NCBI GenBank assembly: GCA_963675135.1
Contig: OY776129.1
Span: 41,766,141 to 41,830,140, forward strand
DNA: 64,000 bases
Origin: Galeopsis tetrahit
Taxonomy: Eukaryota > Streptophyta > Magnoliopsida > Lamiales > Lamiaceae
Direction of reading: 5' to 3'
How positions within the stretch are numbered: position 1 is the first letter of the stretch; each line of letters opens with the position of its first letter. This document shows, in pieces, positions 10,209 to 22,430 of the stretch. The translations under genes and the position numbers were made by a program. The notes under the pieces are model-generated. The model searched no databases, was not told where the DNA came from, and saw nothing but the letters and a program-made list of their open reading frames with translations.

Positions 10209-10866
10209 CGATGCCTTCCCCTAAAATGGTGTACCCCAAAAACAGAACATGACGTTGCAAGAATGAACACTTCTCAGGAGCCGCAAATAATTGTTCGGCT
10301 CGGAGGATCAATAAAACCGCGCGGAGATTCTCCACGTGCTCAGCCTCCGAACGGCTATAGACCAAAATATCATCGAAGTAAACGACGACGCAAGAACCCA
10401 AAAGGGGGCAAAGTGCTTGCGTTATCACTTGCATAAACATACTTGGTGTGTTCGACATACCAAACGACATAACTAACCATTCGAATAACCCTTCGTGAAT
10501 TTTGAAGGTCGTCTTCCATTTGCTAAAAATGGTGGCACCACTTAATTGGTCCAATAAATTGTCTAAGCGGGGAATTGGAAAACGATAACGCACCGTAACC
10601 TTGTTGATGACACAACTATCTACACACATACGCCAAGATTTATCTTTTTTTGGGATCAATAGGGCCAGTACCGCACACAGGCTCAAACTTTCACGCAAAA
10701 AACCCTTTGTCAATAGGTCTGACACTTGTCTACGTAATTCCTCATACTTAGTCGGGCTCATTTGATAATGGGGCCAGTTTGGTAAAGCTGCGCCGAGGAC
10801 CAAGTCAATGTGATGTTGGATGTCACGAAGTGGTGGCAAGCCGTGGGGCAGCTCGTTGGGGAACAC
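10147..10866 (-). pseudogene. Gypsy reverse transcriptase with a motif A deletion
   Basis: The frame reads DIQHHIDLVLGAALPN, YEELRRQVSDLLTKGF, LLIPKKDKSWRMCVDS, then GATIFSKWKTTFKIHEGLFEW, and the YFDDILVYSRS active site. Between IFSK and WKTTF the usual DLRSGYHQIRIREGDE segment is missing, so the first catalytic Asp is gone while the DD pair remains. The enzyme cannot be active. The thumb block HVLFLGYTILGEGI follows. Confidence 0.88.
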
Positions 10867-10878
10867 GTCTGCGAATTC

Positions 10879-11664
10879 CTAAAAAAGAGAACGAACATCA
10901 ACTGGAATGCTAGCGGGGCAAGAAACATCACTTCCACATATCAACAAATAAAAAGGTGCAGTAGTTAAATCATGCAAAAATTGCTTATGTGAAAGGAGGA
11001 CGACATGATTGTCTTGTATGGGTCGTGTAGGCACTGGCAAAGACGAGAGGAGGACAATTTTAACGCCTCCGAATAGAAAACTATAGGTATTCTTGCGGCC
11101 GTCGTGGGTGACGTTGCGATGGTATTGCCACGGGCGGCCTAATAAAATGTGATAAGCGTCCATAGGCACGACATTGCACCATATGGAATCCCTGTAAGAA
11201 GTACTAATAGACAATTTCACATGCACGCGAGAATTAACAGTGATAGAAGTACCATTTTGCAACCAAGATAGTTTGTTGGGATTGGGGTGCGGCTCTTGGG
11301 GTAGGGACAATTTTTGTACTGCTGTTTCTGCAACTACATTCACACAAGACCTGGAATCTATGATAAATCGACAGATTTTGCCACTAACAGTAAAAGAGGA
11401 CTGGAAAATCGACGTTTGTTGAGTAGCAATGTCCGATTGTCGAGGCGTAAAATGTGAATGCCTAAGAATTAAGGTCAGGCCCTCGTCCTTTCTAACAAAT
11501 TCCTTATGTGTGCAGTCATCATCAAATTCATCAAATATTGGGGGACCTTCATAGCCGTCCTCATCGATAAATAAGGTACGTTTCGGGTAGGCATTAGCGT
11601 GATGTTCGAATTCACCACAAGAAAAGCAAGGGCCTTGAGGCTGTCGAGGAGCAGGGTTAGGCAT
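10879..11664 (-). pseudogene. Gypsy zinc knuckle and aspartic protease region
   Basis: It opens with a zinc knuckle CFSCGEFEHHANAY in which the fourth ligand Cys is replaced by Tyr. Further on, FIIDSRSCVNVVAETAVQKL corresponds to the protease active site, with DSG changed to DSR, and YHILLGRPWQYHRNVTHDGR is the conserved second block. Both the RNA-binding site and the protease are therefore damaged. Confidence 0.85.
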
Positions 11665-12031
11665 GGCAAAGGGTGACGGACTAGGTGGTACTGGAAACCT
11701 AAAAGTGGTAACTATTATTAGTGGAAAGTGGAAACCTAAGAGATGGGATCGATGGTTCAGGTCGAACGGAAGAGCCTAAAAATGACGGAAACCACCGTGT
11801 TTGTTGGCGCTCTACCAAAACTGCGCGCTGATGAGCCTAAAAAACAGTAGCTGGGGAGAACAAATTCAAGACGTCTTGTAGGCTCGGACGCAGATCGCCT
11901 ATAAAATGTGAAACCAATTGGTCGGTGGATTTAGAAAGATCGTTGTGGGTCATTAACTAGAAGAATTATGTCGAATAGTACAACACTGAACGAGGACCTT
12001 GCCACAAATTTTGTAACAGTTAAAACAAGAT

Positions 12032-12646
12032 TCACGAATGATTAAAGGGCAAAAAAGTAGTATGCAGCTTCTTGCGGAAAGTTGTCCATGTAGCGATCGA
12101 CGCTTTGCCTTGACGAGATCGAGTGGCCTTTAGGTTTTTCCACCAATGTGTCGCGCACCCTCGCAAACGGATAGCGACAAGAGGAACGCATCGATTGTCC
12201 GACACATTCTTAAAATCTAAAATATCCTCTACGGTTATTAACCAATCGCAAAGCGACGAGTCACCCGAATCGTCATAAAACTTAGGAATTTCCATTTTAA
12301 ATCCCAACTCCCAACGGTTGTCTTCACCACGAGTGGGGGGATTATCATCTCGCTGATTCCGATGACGAAATGACGGGTCCAACGGCATGAACGTGTTATC
12401 CGTCGCTGGAGTCTCTTCTTCCGACGAAACCATAGGTAACGAAGAATCTGGACGGCCGGGAAGGTCCGGAACATTATTACGTAAAGCAGTTACCAATTCT
12501 TGGTGTTGGGAGACCAAAGAATCGTGTTTGGCACCCCATGGCAACATTTCTTGAACCAATAACTCAACTTGCTGGTGGATCTGCGCGACCTCATTTCCTA
12601 AAGATAACGCATCGAAAGCGGCCTGATCATTGCATTTAGGCGGCAT
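12032..12646 (-). pseudogene. Gypsy gag
   Basis: The 204-residue frame begins at the first ATG after the primer site. It has an N-terminal coiled-coil-like region (EVAQIHQQVELLVQEM), a KMEIPKFYDDSGDSSLCDWL block, and THWWKNLKATR with WTTFRKKLHTTF, which is the retrotransposon gag domain. It ends at FLPFNHS. About 370 bp of broken sequence separate it from the zinc knuckle frame. The intact protein would assemble particles. Confidence 0.85.
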
Positions 12647-12682
12647 GATTTTCCAAATCGAACCTAATCTCTAGATACCAAC

Positions 12683-13017
12683 TGACGCAACGCAAGCTTC
12701 AGTCTCGTAAGAACTCGAAGTGTAATCAAGAACATTAAACTGAAAACCAACCTTTAATGGAAGTAATTTTAATTTCAATTCAACCAACTCAAAACAATAG
12801 TTTGAAGTCCTATATAAAGGCTTTACAACTGAACATGTAGTTACTAAAAACTAACAACAACTAACTCAACTGCCGAAACTAACAGCAACTAAAAAAGACC
12901 AAATATAACAAATCAAATAAAACTCGAATTTCAAACATTCTAGCCACACAAGGGAACATCAAATTACTTCCACTATTATCTTAGTAACTCAATTCATTTG
13001 TAGGTGAGTCTTCATCA
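12683..13017 (-). repeat. Gypsy 5' LTR (335 bp)
   Basis: Intact copy of the LTR. On the plus strand it starts TGACGCAACG and ends TTCATCA, and it shares most of its sequence with 7220-7524 plus 8326-8338. The many scattered differences between the two LTRs show an old insertion. Confidence 0.85.
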
Positions 13018-16000
13018 GTGGGGCTAGTGATGATTAAAAAAAAAAAAGGTTAAAAGGGTTAACCGTTAATGAGATGGAGTCAGTGTAGGATATTTATGAT
13101 ATTTCAAAATTATTTTAAAATAAAAAACATAAGGAACATGTATCTAACCTTAACTGAATGTGTATATAACACTTACGCTCGATCAAATCCTTCTGCCATT
13201 TATATTTTTTCCCGTAGATACTCAATTTCCCCAATTTCACATATAACAACGTCGAAAGTGGGTGGGTGAGACAAGGAGAACAACAACAACGTCAGGGGCG
13301 AGTGGGTGGGGCTAGTGATGATTAAAAAAAATAAAAATAAAGGTTAAGAGGGTTAACCGTTAATGAGATAGAGTTAGTGTAGGACATTTCCGATATTTCA
13401 AGTTATTTTAAAATAAAAAACATAAAGGAACGTGTATCTAACAAAAAGTGTATATAACACGTACCCTTAATCAAATCCTTCCCTCATTTATATTTTACCA
13501 AGCAGATACTCGATTTCCCCAATTCCGCGTATAACGTCGAAAGTGTGATAGGGAGAACGGCAGCAACGTCAGGGGTGGGCGGGTGGGGCTAGTGATGATA
13601 AAAAAAAGGTTATAAAAGTTAATCGTTAATGAGTTAAAGTCAGTGTAGAATATTTCTGATATTTCGAAATTATTTTAAAATAAAAACTTAAAGAAACGTG
13701 TATCTAATAGAAGGTGTATATAACACGTACCCTAAATCAAATTCTTCCCTCGTTTATATTTTGCCATGTAGATACTCGATTTCCCCAATTCCGCGTATAA
13801 CAATGTCAAACGTGGGTGGGTGAGACAAGGAGAACGACAACGACGCCGGGTATGGGCAGGTGGGGGTAGTGATTATAAAAACAAAATAGGTTAAAAGAGT
13901 TAATCGTTAATGAGATAGAGTTAGTGTAGGATATTTTCGATATTTCAAAATTATTTTAAAATAAAAAATATAAGGAACGTGTATCTAATAAAAGGTGTAT
14001 ATAATCCGTACCCTCAATCAAATCCTTCTGTCATTTATATTTTGCCACGTAGATACTCGATTTCCACAATTCTGCGTATAACAACGTCGAAAGTTGGTGG
14101 CTGAGAGGAGAACAATAGAGACGTCGGGGTGGGCGGGTGGGGCTAGTGATGATAAAAAAAATTAAAAATAAAGGTTAAGAGGGTTAACTGTTAATGATAC
14201 AGAGTTAGTGTAGAATATTTTCGATATTTCAAAATTATTTTAAAATAAAAAACATAAATAAACGTGTATCTAACAAAAGGTGTATATAACACGTACCCTC
14301 AATCAAATCCTTTCCTCATTTATATTTTACCATGCAGATACTCGATTTTCCCAATTCCTCGTATAACAATCTCGAAAGTGTGTGGGAGAGATAGGGAGAA
14401 CAGCAACGACGTCGGGTGGGCGGGTGGGGCTAGTGATGATAAAAAAAAGGTTAATCGTTAATGAGATAAAGTCAGTGTAGAATATTTCCGATATTTCGAT
14501 TTTTTTAAAAAACTTAAAGGAAAGTGTATCTAACAGAAGGCGTATATAACACGTACCATAAATCAAATCTTTCCCTCGTTTATATTTTGTCACGTAGATA
14601 CTCAATTTCTCCAATTTCGCGTATAACAACGTCGAACGTGGGTGGGTGAGACAAGGAGAACGACAACGACGTTGGGGGTGGGCAGGTGAGGCTAGTAATT
14701 ATAAAAACAAAATAGGTTAAAAGGGCTAACCGTTAATGAGATAGAGTCAGTTTAGGATATTTTTAATATTTCAAAATAAAAAATATAAGGAACGTGTATC
14801 TAACAGAAGGTGTATATAACTCTTACCCTCAATCAAATCCTTCGGTCATTTATATTTTTCCACGTAGATACTCGATTTCCCCAATTCCGTGTATAACAAT
14901 GTCGAAAGTGGGTGACCGAGACAAGGAGAACGACAACGATGTCGGGGGTGGGCGGGTGTCGCTAGTGATGATAAAAAATTAAAAAAAAAGGTCAAAAGGT
15001 TAACCATTAATGAGATAGAGTTAGTGTAGGATATTTCCGATATTTTAAAATTATTTTAAAATAAAAAGCATAAAGGAACGTGTATCTAACAAAAGGTGTA
15101 TATAACACGTACCCTCAATCAAATCCTTCCCTCATTTATATTTTACCACGCAGATACTCAATTTCCCCAATTTTGCGTATAACGAGGTTGAAAGTGTGTG
15201 GGTGAGACAGGGAGAACGGCAACGACGTCGGGGGTGGGCGGGTGGGACTAGTGATGATAAAAAAAAAAGGTTAATCATTAATGAGATAAAGTTAGTGTTA
15301 AATATTTTCGATATTTCGAAATTATTTTAAAATAAAAAAACATAAAGGAACGTGTATATAACAGAAGGTCTATATAACACTTACCCTGAATCAAATCCTT
15401 CCCTCGTTTATATTTTGCCACGTAGATACTCGATTTTTCCAATTCCGCGTATAACAACGTTGAACGTGGCTGGGTGGGGTGGGCGGGTGGGGCTAGTGAT
15501 TATAAAAACAAAATAAGATAAAAAGGCTAACCGTTAATGAAATAGAGTTAGTGTAGGATATTTTTAATATTTCATAATTATTTTAAAATAAAAAACATAA
15601 GGAATGTGTATCTAAGAGAAAGTGTGTATAACTAGTACCCTGAATCAAATCCTTCTGTCATTTATAATTTTGCCACGTAGATACTCGATTTCCCCAATTC
15701 CGCGTATAAAAACGTCGAAAGTGGGTGGTTGAGATAAGGAGAACGACAACGACGTTTGGGGAGGGCGAGTGTCGCTAGTAATGATAAAAAAAAAAAAAGT
15801 TTAAAAGGGTTAACCGTTAATGAGATAGAGTTAGTGTAGGATATTTTCGATATTTTAAAATAAAAAACATAAAGGAACGTGTATCTAACAAAAGGTGTAT
15901 ATAACACGTACCCTCAATCAAATCCTTCTTTCACTAATATTTTACCACTTAAATACTCATTTTCCCAATTCTGTGTATCACAACGTTGAAAGTGGATGGG

Positions 16001-19000
16001 TGAGACAGGGAGAACGACAAGTACGTCGGGGTGGGCGGGTGGGGCTAGTGATGATTAAAAAAAATATTAAAAGGGTTAACTGTTAATAAGATAGAGCCAG
16101 TGTAGGATATTTTCGATATTTCAAAATTATTTCAAAATAAAAAATATAAAGGAACGTGTTTCTAACAGAAGGTGTATATAACACGTACCCTCAATCAAAT
16201 CTTTCCCGCATTTATATTTTTTCATGTAAATACTCGATTTCTCAAAATTTTGCGTATAACAACGTCGAAAGTGGGTGCGTGAGACAAGGAGAACGACAAT
16301 GACGTCGGGGTGGGCCAGTGGGTCTAGTGATTATAAAAACAAAATAGGTTAAAAGGGCTAACCTTTAATGAGATAGAGTTAGTGTAGGATATTTTAAATA
16401 TTTCAAAATTATTTTAAAATAAAAAACATAAAGCAACGTGTATCTAACAGAAGGTGTATATATCTCATACCCTCAATCAAATCCTTCCGTCATTTATATT
16501 TTTTCACGTAGATACTCGATTTCCCCAATTTCGTGTATAACAACGTCTAAAGTGGGTGGCCGAGACAAGGAGAACGACAGCGACGTCGGGGGTGGGCGGG
16601 TGTCGCTAGTGATGATAAAAAAATATAAAAATGTCAAAATGGTTAACCGTTAATGAGATATAGTTAGTGTAGGAAATTTCCGATATTTTAAAATAATTTT
16701 AAAATAAAAGGCATAAAGGAACTTGTATATAACAAGAGGTGTAACATACCCTCAATCCAATCCTTCCCTCATTTATATTTTACCACGCATATACTCGATT
16801 TCCTCAATTCCGGGTATAACGACGTTGAAAATGTGTGGGTGAGACAGGAAGAACGACAACGACATCGGGGTGTGCGGGTGGGGCTAATGATGATAAAAAA
16901 AAGGTTAATCATTAATGAGATAAAGATAGTGTTGAATATTTCCTATATTTCGAAATTATTTTAAAATAAAAATAAAGGAATGTGTATCTAACTGAAGATC
17001 TATATAATACGTACCTTGAATCAAATCCTTCCCTCGTTTATATTTTGCCACGTACATACTCGATTTCCCCAATTCCGCGTATTACAACGTCCAACGTGGG
17101 TGGGTGAGACATGGAGAACGACAATGACGCCAGGGGTGGGCAGGTGGGGCTAGTGATTATAAAAATAAAATAGGTTAAAAGGGCTAACCGTTAATGAGAT
17201 AGAGTCAGTGTAGGATATTTTTAATATTTCAAAATTATTTTAAAATAAAAAATATAAGGAACGTGTATCTAAGAGAAGGTGTATATAACTCGTACCCTCA
17301 ATCAAATCCTTCTGTCATTTATAATTTTGCCACGTAGATACTCGATTTCTCCAATTCCGCTTATAACAACATCGAAAGTAGGTGGCTGGGGTGGGCGGGT
17401 GTCGCTAGTAATGATAAAAAAAAAAAAAAAAAAAAAAAGGTTAAAATGGTTAACCGTTAATGAGATAGAGTTAGTTTAGGATATTTTCTATACTTTAAAA
17501 TAAAAAACATAAAGGAATGTGTATCTAACAAAATGTGTATATAACACGTACCCTCAATCAAATCCTTCTGTCACTAATATTTGACCACTTAGATACTCAA
17601 TTTTCCCAATTCTGTTAATTGCAACGTCGAAAGTGGGTGGGTGAAACAGGGAGAACGATAGCGACGTCGGGGGTGGGCGGGTGTGGCTAATGATTATTAA
17701 AAAAGAGTTGGTCTCCTGTGCATAGTGTGCATGTGCACACTAATGCACATGGAGGCCCTGTATGTACCAATAAAGACATAATTAAACAACAAAGTAATCA
17801 TTCTCCAAGTGGTCATAGATAATTTGTATAAATATAAGGTCACGGGTTCGAGTCCTGGTTTTCCAATTTTTTTACTATTTTTTTCTTTTTTATTTTTATT
17901 TTTTATTTTTTCTTTTTATTTTTCACTTTTCACTAATAATAGTTACCACTTTTCAGTAACAAAATTTCCACTTTTCACTAATAATAGTTACCACTTTTCA
18001 TTAATAAAATTTCCACTTCTTTTCACTAATAATAGTTACCACTTTTCAGTAATAAAATTTCCACAGAATTTCCCATTAAAAAAAAGATTAAAAGGGTTAA
18101 TCATTAACAGGATAGAGTCAGTGTAGGATAATTTCCATATTTCAAAATTATTTCAAAATAAAAAACATAAAGGAAAGTGTTTCTAACAGAAGGTGTATAT
18201 AACACGTACCCTCAATCAAATCTTTCCCGCATTTATATTTTTTCATGTAAATACTCGATTTCTCAAAATTTTGTGTATAACAACGTCGAAAGTCGGAAAG
18301 TGGGTGCGTGAGACAGGGAGAACGACAGTGACGTCGGGGTGGGCGGGTGGGTCTAGTGATTATAAAAACAAAATAGGTTAAAAGGGCTAACCGTTAATGA
18401 GATAGAGTTAGTGTAGGATATTTTTAATTTTTTAAAATTATTTTAAAATAAAATACATAAGGAACGTGTATCTAATAGAAGGTGTATATAACCCGTACCT
18501 CAATCAAATCCTTCTGTAATTTATATTTTGCCACTTAGATACTCGATTTCCTCAATTCCGCGTATAACAACGTCGAAAGTGGGTGGCTAGGACATGGAGA
18601 ACGACAACGAAGTCGGGGGTGGGCGGGTGTGACTAGTGATGATAAAAAAAATAATAAAAAAAAAGGTAAAAGGGTTAACGGTTGATGAGATAGAGTTAGT
18701 GTAGGATATTTCTAATATTTTAAAATTATTTTAAAAATAAAAGGCATAAAGGAACGTGCATCTAACAAAAGGTGTATATACCACGTACCCTCAATCAAAT
18801 CCTTCTATCATTTATATTTTACCACGTAGATACTCAATTTTTTCAATTCTGCGTATCACAACGTCGAAAGTGGGTGGGTGAGATAGGGAGAACGGCAGTG
18901 ACGTCGGGGGTGGGCGAGTGGGGCTAGTGATGATTAAAAAAAAAAAGGTTAAAAGGGTTAACCATTAATAAGATACAATTAGTGTAGGATATTTTTGATA

Positions 19001-20095
19001 TTTTAAAATTATTTCAAAATAAAAAATATAAAACAACGTGTGTCTAACTAAAGGTGTATATAACGCATACCCTCAATCAAATCATTTCATCATTTATATT
19101 TTTCCACACAAATACTCGATTTCTCCAAATTCTTCGTATAACAACGTCAAAAGTGGGTGCATGAGACAGGGAGAACGACAGTGACGTCGCAGGTGGGCGG
19201 GCAAGTCTAGTGATTATAAAAACAAAATAGGTTAAAAGAGTTAACCGTTAATGAGATAGAATTAGTGTAGGATATTTTTAATATTTTAAAATTATTTTAA
19301 AATAAAAAACATAAGGAACGTGTATCTAACAGAAGGTGTATATAACCGGTACCCTCAATCAAATCCTTCTATCATTTATATTTTACCACGTAGATACTCG
19401 ATTTCCCCAATTTCGCGTATAACAACGTCGAAAGTGAGTGGATGGGACAAGAAGAAGGACAACGACGTCGATGGTGGGTGGGTGTGGCTAAAAAAAAAAA
19501 CAAAAAAAAAAGGATAAAAGGGTTAATTGTTAATGAGATAGAGTTAGTGTAGGATATTTCCGATATTTTAAAATTATTTTAAAAATAAAAAGCATAAAGG
19601 AACGTGTATCTAACAAAAAGTGTATATAATACGTACCATTAATCAAATCCTTCTATCATTTATATTTTACCACGTAGATACTCAATTTTTCCAATTTTGC
19701 GTATCACAACATCGAAAGTGGGTGGGTGAGACATGGATAACGGCAGCAACTTCGGGGGTGGGCGGGTGGGGCTAGTGATGATTAAAAAAAAGGTTAAAAG
19801 GGTTAACCGTTAATAAGATAGAATCAGTGTAGGATATTTTCGATATTTCAAAATTATTTCAAAATAAAAAATATAAAAGAATGTGTTTCTAACCGAAGGT
19901 GTATATAACGCGTACCCTCAATCAAATATTTCCCTCATTTATATTTTTCCACGTAGATACTCGATTTCTCCAAATTTTGCGTATAACAACGTCGAAAGTG
20001 GGTGCGTGAGACAGGGAGAACGACAGTGACGTCGGGGGTGGGCGGGTGGGCTAGTGATGATAAAAAAAAAGGTAAAAGGGTTAACCGATATTGAT
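13018..20095. repeat. Satellite array, about 24 monomers of 265-290 bp with a three-monomer higher-order repeat
   Basis: Each monomer begins near a GTGGGGCTAGTGATGAT-like block and passes through GGTTAACCGTTAATGAGATA. It then has an AT-rich palindromic core ATTATTTTAAAATAA, a GTGTATATAACACGTACC box, and GATACTCGATTTCCCCAATT before GTCGAAAGTGGGTGGG. Sequence marks divide the monomers into three recurring types in the order B-A-C or B-A-D. B carries TATAAAAACAAAATAGG and ATAAGGAACG; A carries ATAAAGGAACG with AACAAAAGGTG; C lacks the AAAAGGG stretch and has TTTCGAAATT; D has TTTCAAAATAA. B monomers start near 13018, 13860, 14687, 15488, 16318, 17140, 18345 and 19195, about 830 bp apart once the element at 17705-18074 is removed. 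Short open frames in the monomers are by-products of the repeat. Confidence 0.95.
17705..18074 (+). mobile_element. 370-bp non-autonomous element with tRNA-type B box, inside the satellite
   Basis: It starts GAGTTGGTCTCC and ends AATTTCCC, flanked by a 9-bp TSD attaaaaaa at 17696-17704 and 18075-18083. Inside, GGTTCGAGTCC (17845-17855) is a perfect RNA polymerase III B box, with a weaker A-box-like word upstream. A pyrimidine-rich tract and about three copies of a ~45-bp repeat built from CACTTTTCA and TAATAATAGTTAC words follow. The element at 59068-60612 shares the same start and the same repeat. The TSD fits a Mutator-like or SINE-like insertion; the class is uncertain. Confidence 0.7.
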
Positions 20096-20109
20096 ATAAA
20101 AAAAAATAT

Positions 20110-20346
20110 TCTCTATTTGTAAGTGGTTTGATTCCTCTGTGCCACTTTTCGTGTTCCACTGGTATTCCATTCTACTGGATCTTTAACACGTGTCATCCTC
20201 AATATTATAGGGCGTTGATTATTTTTTAATATGACACGTGTCAATCATCCATATAGTGGAACAGAATGTGGAACATGAAAAGTGAAACAAGTGATTTCAA
20301 TCCATTTGTAAAAAGGTCTATGGAAATGACCTTATGAGTAAATAAG
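20110..20346. mobile_element. MITE-like repeat, first copy of a tandem dimer
   Basis: The unit begins CTATTTGTAAGTGGTTTGATTCC and ends with a TGACCTTATGAGTAAATAAG block. It has imperfect inverted ends containing CCACTTTTCGTGTTCCAC and its complement GTGGAACATGAAAAGTG, with CACGTGTCA words in the middle. A second copy follows directly. Exact ends and TSD are unclear. Confidence 0.6.
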
Positions 20347-21574
20347 GTCTATTTGTAAGTGGTTTGATTCCTCCGTGCCACTTTTCGTGTTCCACTAGAT
20401 CTTTAACACGTGTCATCTGACACGTATTTTTCAATACTCGCCTCTCAAGTGTAAGAGGGTCCTCGTAGTAAAAGTAAGTGTCCGGTTAAATTATCGAACC
20501 ACGGAACTAGTTAGCTTGTGTAGCCATAGTGTTGTTTGTTGTCATGTAAATATAGTGAAAGAGCATGGGGTGAGCGACTAAAATACTAAATGAAAAAATC
20601 AACAAGATAAATACTAACTAAAAAAAGCAAGTAAAGTGATGATCAAATATCAAATAGTGAGAAGTAGTGTTCGGGTGTTTGTCATTGTGAAAAATTGAGT
20701 TAAAAGTCGACTTTTATGTGCAATTCATTAGGTGGAACTTGATAGAAGCAATCACGAGGGCATTTGTCTACTAAATCACCTAGGATCGAGAGGAAGAATA
20801 GAAGCGTTCTTACCCGGGTAATCACACAAATAGGGGGTTCTACTCTATCTAATTAACTAAACTAATCCTTAATCATGTTTTTCCACTTGAATACTAACAA
20901 CCAAGCTCCTATAGCCTTCTCACTAATCACTCAAAATCTCATTTAAGCAATCAATGTAGATAAATGGGGTTCTAATGAAAATTACCCAACTCTCGTTGAG
21001 ATAATTCAATATAAACTCAATTCACTCGACTCCCAACCCTCGATTATACTATCGTCAAGACTAACCAACTCTCGTTGCACTAACCATGAGTCAAAATATA
21101 ATCTAATAATTGAATTCAAACAAATGATCTATCAAAACCTATTAATCTAATCAATACACCACCAATAAAATTAAACAATCCAAATCAAACTAAAAATCTA
21201 ATTCTATCATAAATTCAAACACCCAAACAACAACAAATCTAGCAAATAACTAAATTAACAAATGAAAGCAAGTTTATGAAAGATAAACAACTAAACATTA
21301 AATTAAAGAAAAATATCACCTCATTTGTTTTCAAATTCTTCAATACTATGAAATACTTAATTTAAAACTAGCTAAGAAATTGAAATTAACTTAATCTAAT
21401 CTATTTTGAGTGAGGTGGGGTGGGAGAATTTCCCCCAATTGGAGCTGCTGCGTATCTGCGTGTGTTCCTCTCCCAGCTGCGGTTTTTTTTTCAATCCCCC
21501 CATAATTCATTAATGGGCGCGGCTAAAGGCACCCGAGGATACTATGAGTACACCCACGCGATGAGGACACCCAC

Positions 21575-21988
21575 GTGGAAAACTCTAAAATACCCTCCTC
21601 CTTCTTCTTCATAACCCTAGTTTTTCTCATTTTGGTACACCCACCAAATTTCTTTCCTCTCTCCCTCTCTCCCTTCCTCCCACCGCCTCCAACCTTCCTC
21701 CCACTCTCAGGCGGCCGCAGCCGCGGCCCACCTCCTCACCCCTCCGCCGAAGACCAAGCGACGCGGCCTCCCCTCCTCCAAGCGACGTCAAGCCCCCTCC
21801 CCTTCCTCCTTCAAACGCCGCCGCCGCTGGAGGTGTGCGCGCTCGCCGCCGCCGCTGGAGGTGTGTGCAACCCATCTCCTCCTCCCTCGTCCCCTCCTCC
21901 GTGCGAAGCGGCCGTCGTCGCCCCTCCTCTGTGCGAAGCGGCCGTCGTTCACGTCGCCGGCCAGTGGACGCGGCCTGAAGACAAGTAG
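21575..21988 (+). pseudogene. GC-rich Pro/Ala-rich open stretch in the MULE, probable captured fragment
   Basis: A 137-residue frame of low complexity (PPPTFLPLSGGRSRGPPPHP, later PPLEVCALAAAAGG) with tandem duplications around CCGCTGGAGGTGTG and GTGCGAAGCGGCCGTCGT. The opposite strand is also open over 80 codons, so coding sense cannot be decided. It could be a captured 5' UTR or first exon. No domain is recognisable, and I do not assign a function. Confidence 0.35.
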
Positions 21989-22054
21989 GTCAGTTTTTTG
22001 ATTTCTTGATTTAGGGTTTTTTTAAAAAATTAGGAATTTTAGGAAAATTTTGGT

Positions 22055-22430
22055 ATTTTAGAAGTTTGAGAATTATTTTCGAACCTATTGAATTTGTTTT
22101 GGAAAATATTTCGAACAATCCGTGTTTGTTTTGGAAAAAAATTCAAACATCTTGTTCGATCTTTTTTTTTCGAATAAATTTGAGTTGTTTTGGATTTTTT
22201 TTTCGAACATATTCATTTTGTTTTGGAAAAAATTTCGAACATGTGTTTTGGAAATTTTTTCGAATATATGGTGTTTGTTTTGGAATTTTTTTCGAACATT
22301 TGGTGTTTGTTTTGGAATTTTTTTCGAACATTTGATGTTTGTTCTGGAAAAAAATTCGAACATCTTGTTATTTTTTAACATGTTTGTTCTGGAAATTTTT
22401 TCAAACATAGTTTATTTTTGTTGAAATTTT
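22055..22430. repeat. Minisatellite of TTTGTTTTGGAA..TTCGAACAT units
   Basis: About ten degenerate copies of a 25-33-bp unit built from GTTTTGGAAAAAATTTCGAACAT. Both strands stay open in several frames as a result, which explains the overlapping Phe- or Lys-rich open frames. Confidence 0.85.

Larger units (their letters stand above)
7220..13017 (-). mobile_element. Decayed Ty3/Gypsy LTR retrotransposon
   Basis: The element runs on the minus strand between two related LTRs (7220-8338, interrupted by a MITE, and 12683-13017). Reading minus-strand-wise, the order is gag, zinc knuckle, protease, RT, RNase H, integrase zinc finger, integrase C-terminus, the Gypsy order. All domains are broken by stops, frameshifts or deletions. 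The site just inside the 5' LTR (12671-12682) reads TTGGTATCTAG on the minus strand, near an initiator-Met primer site. No TSD is visible: the right flank is satellite and the left flank is not, so one boundary has probably been rearranged. The lineage is not assigned; I see no chromodomain. Confidence 0.9.

Noticed and set aside
17800..17870. Functional tRNA gene
   Set aside because: GGTTCGAGTCC is a good B box, but no cloverleaf arms, anticodon loop or acceptor stem can be formed around it, and it lies in a repeated element.
13069..19517. Recurrent ~65-residue open frames starting near MYLTEGVYN in the satellite
   Set aside because: They occur at the same place in most monomers, change phase freely and follow the repeat period; they reflect shared repeat sequence, not a gene family.
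13018..20095. CRISPR-like or bacterial repeat array
   Set aside because: Monomers are ~277 bp, tandem and without unique spacers, in a clearly plant genomic context; it is a satellite.
22066..22424. Overlapping Phe-rich and Lys-rich proteins in the MULE
   Set aside because: Both strands and several frames are open because the minisatellite unit lacks stops; composition is low complexity with no domain.
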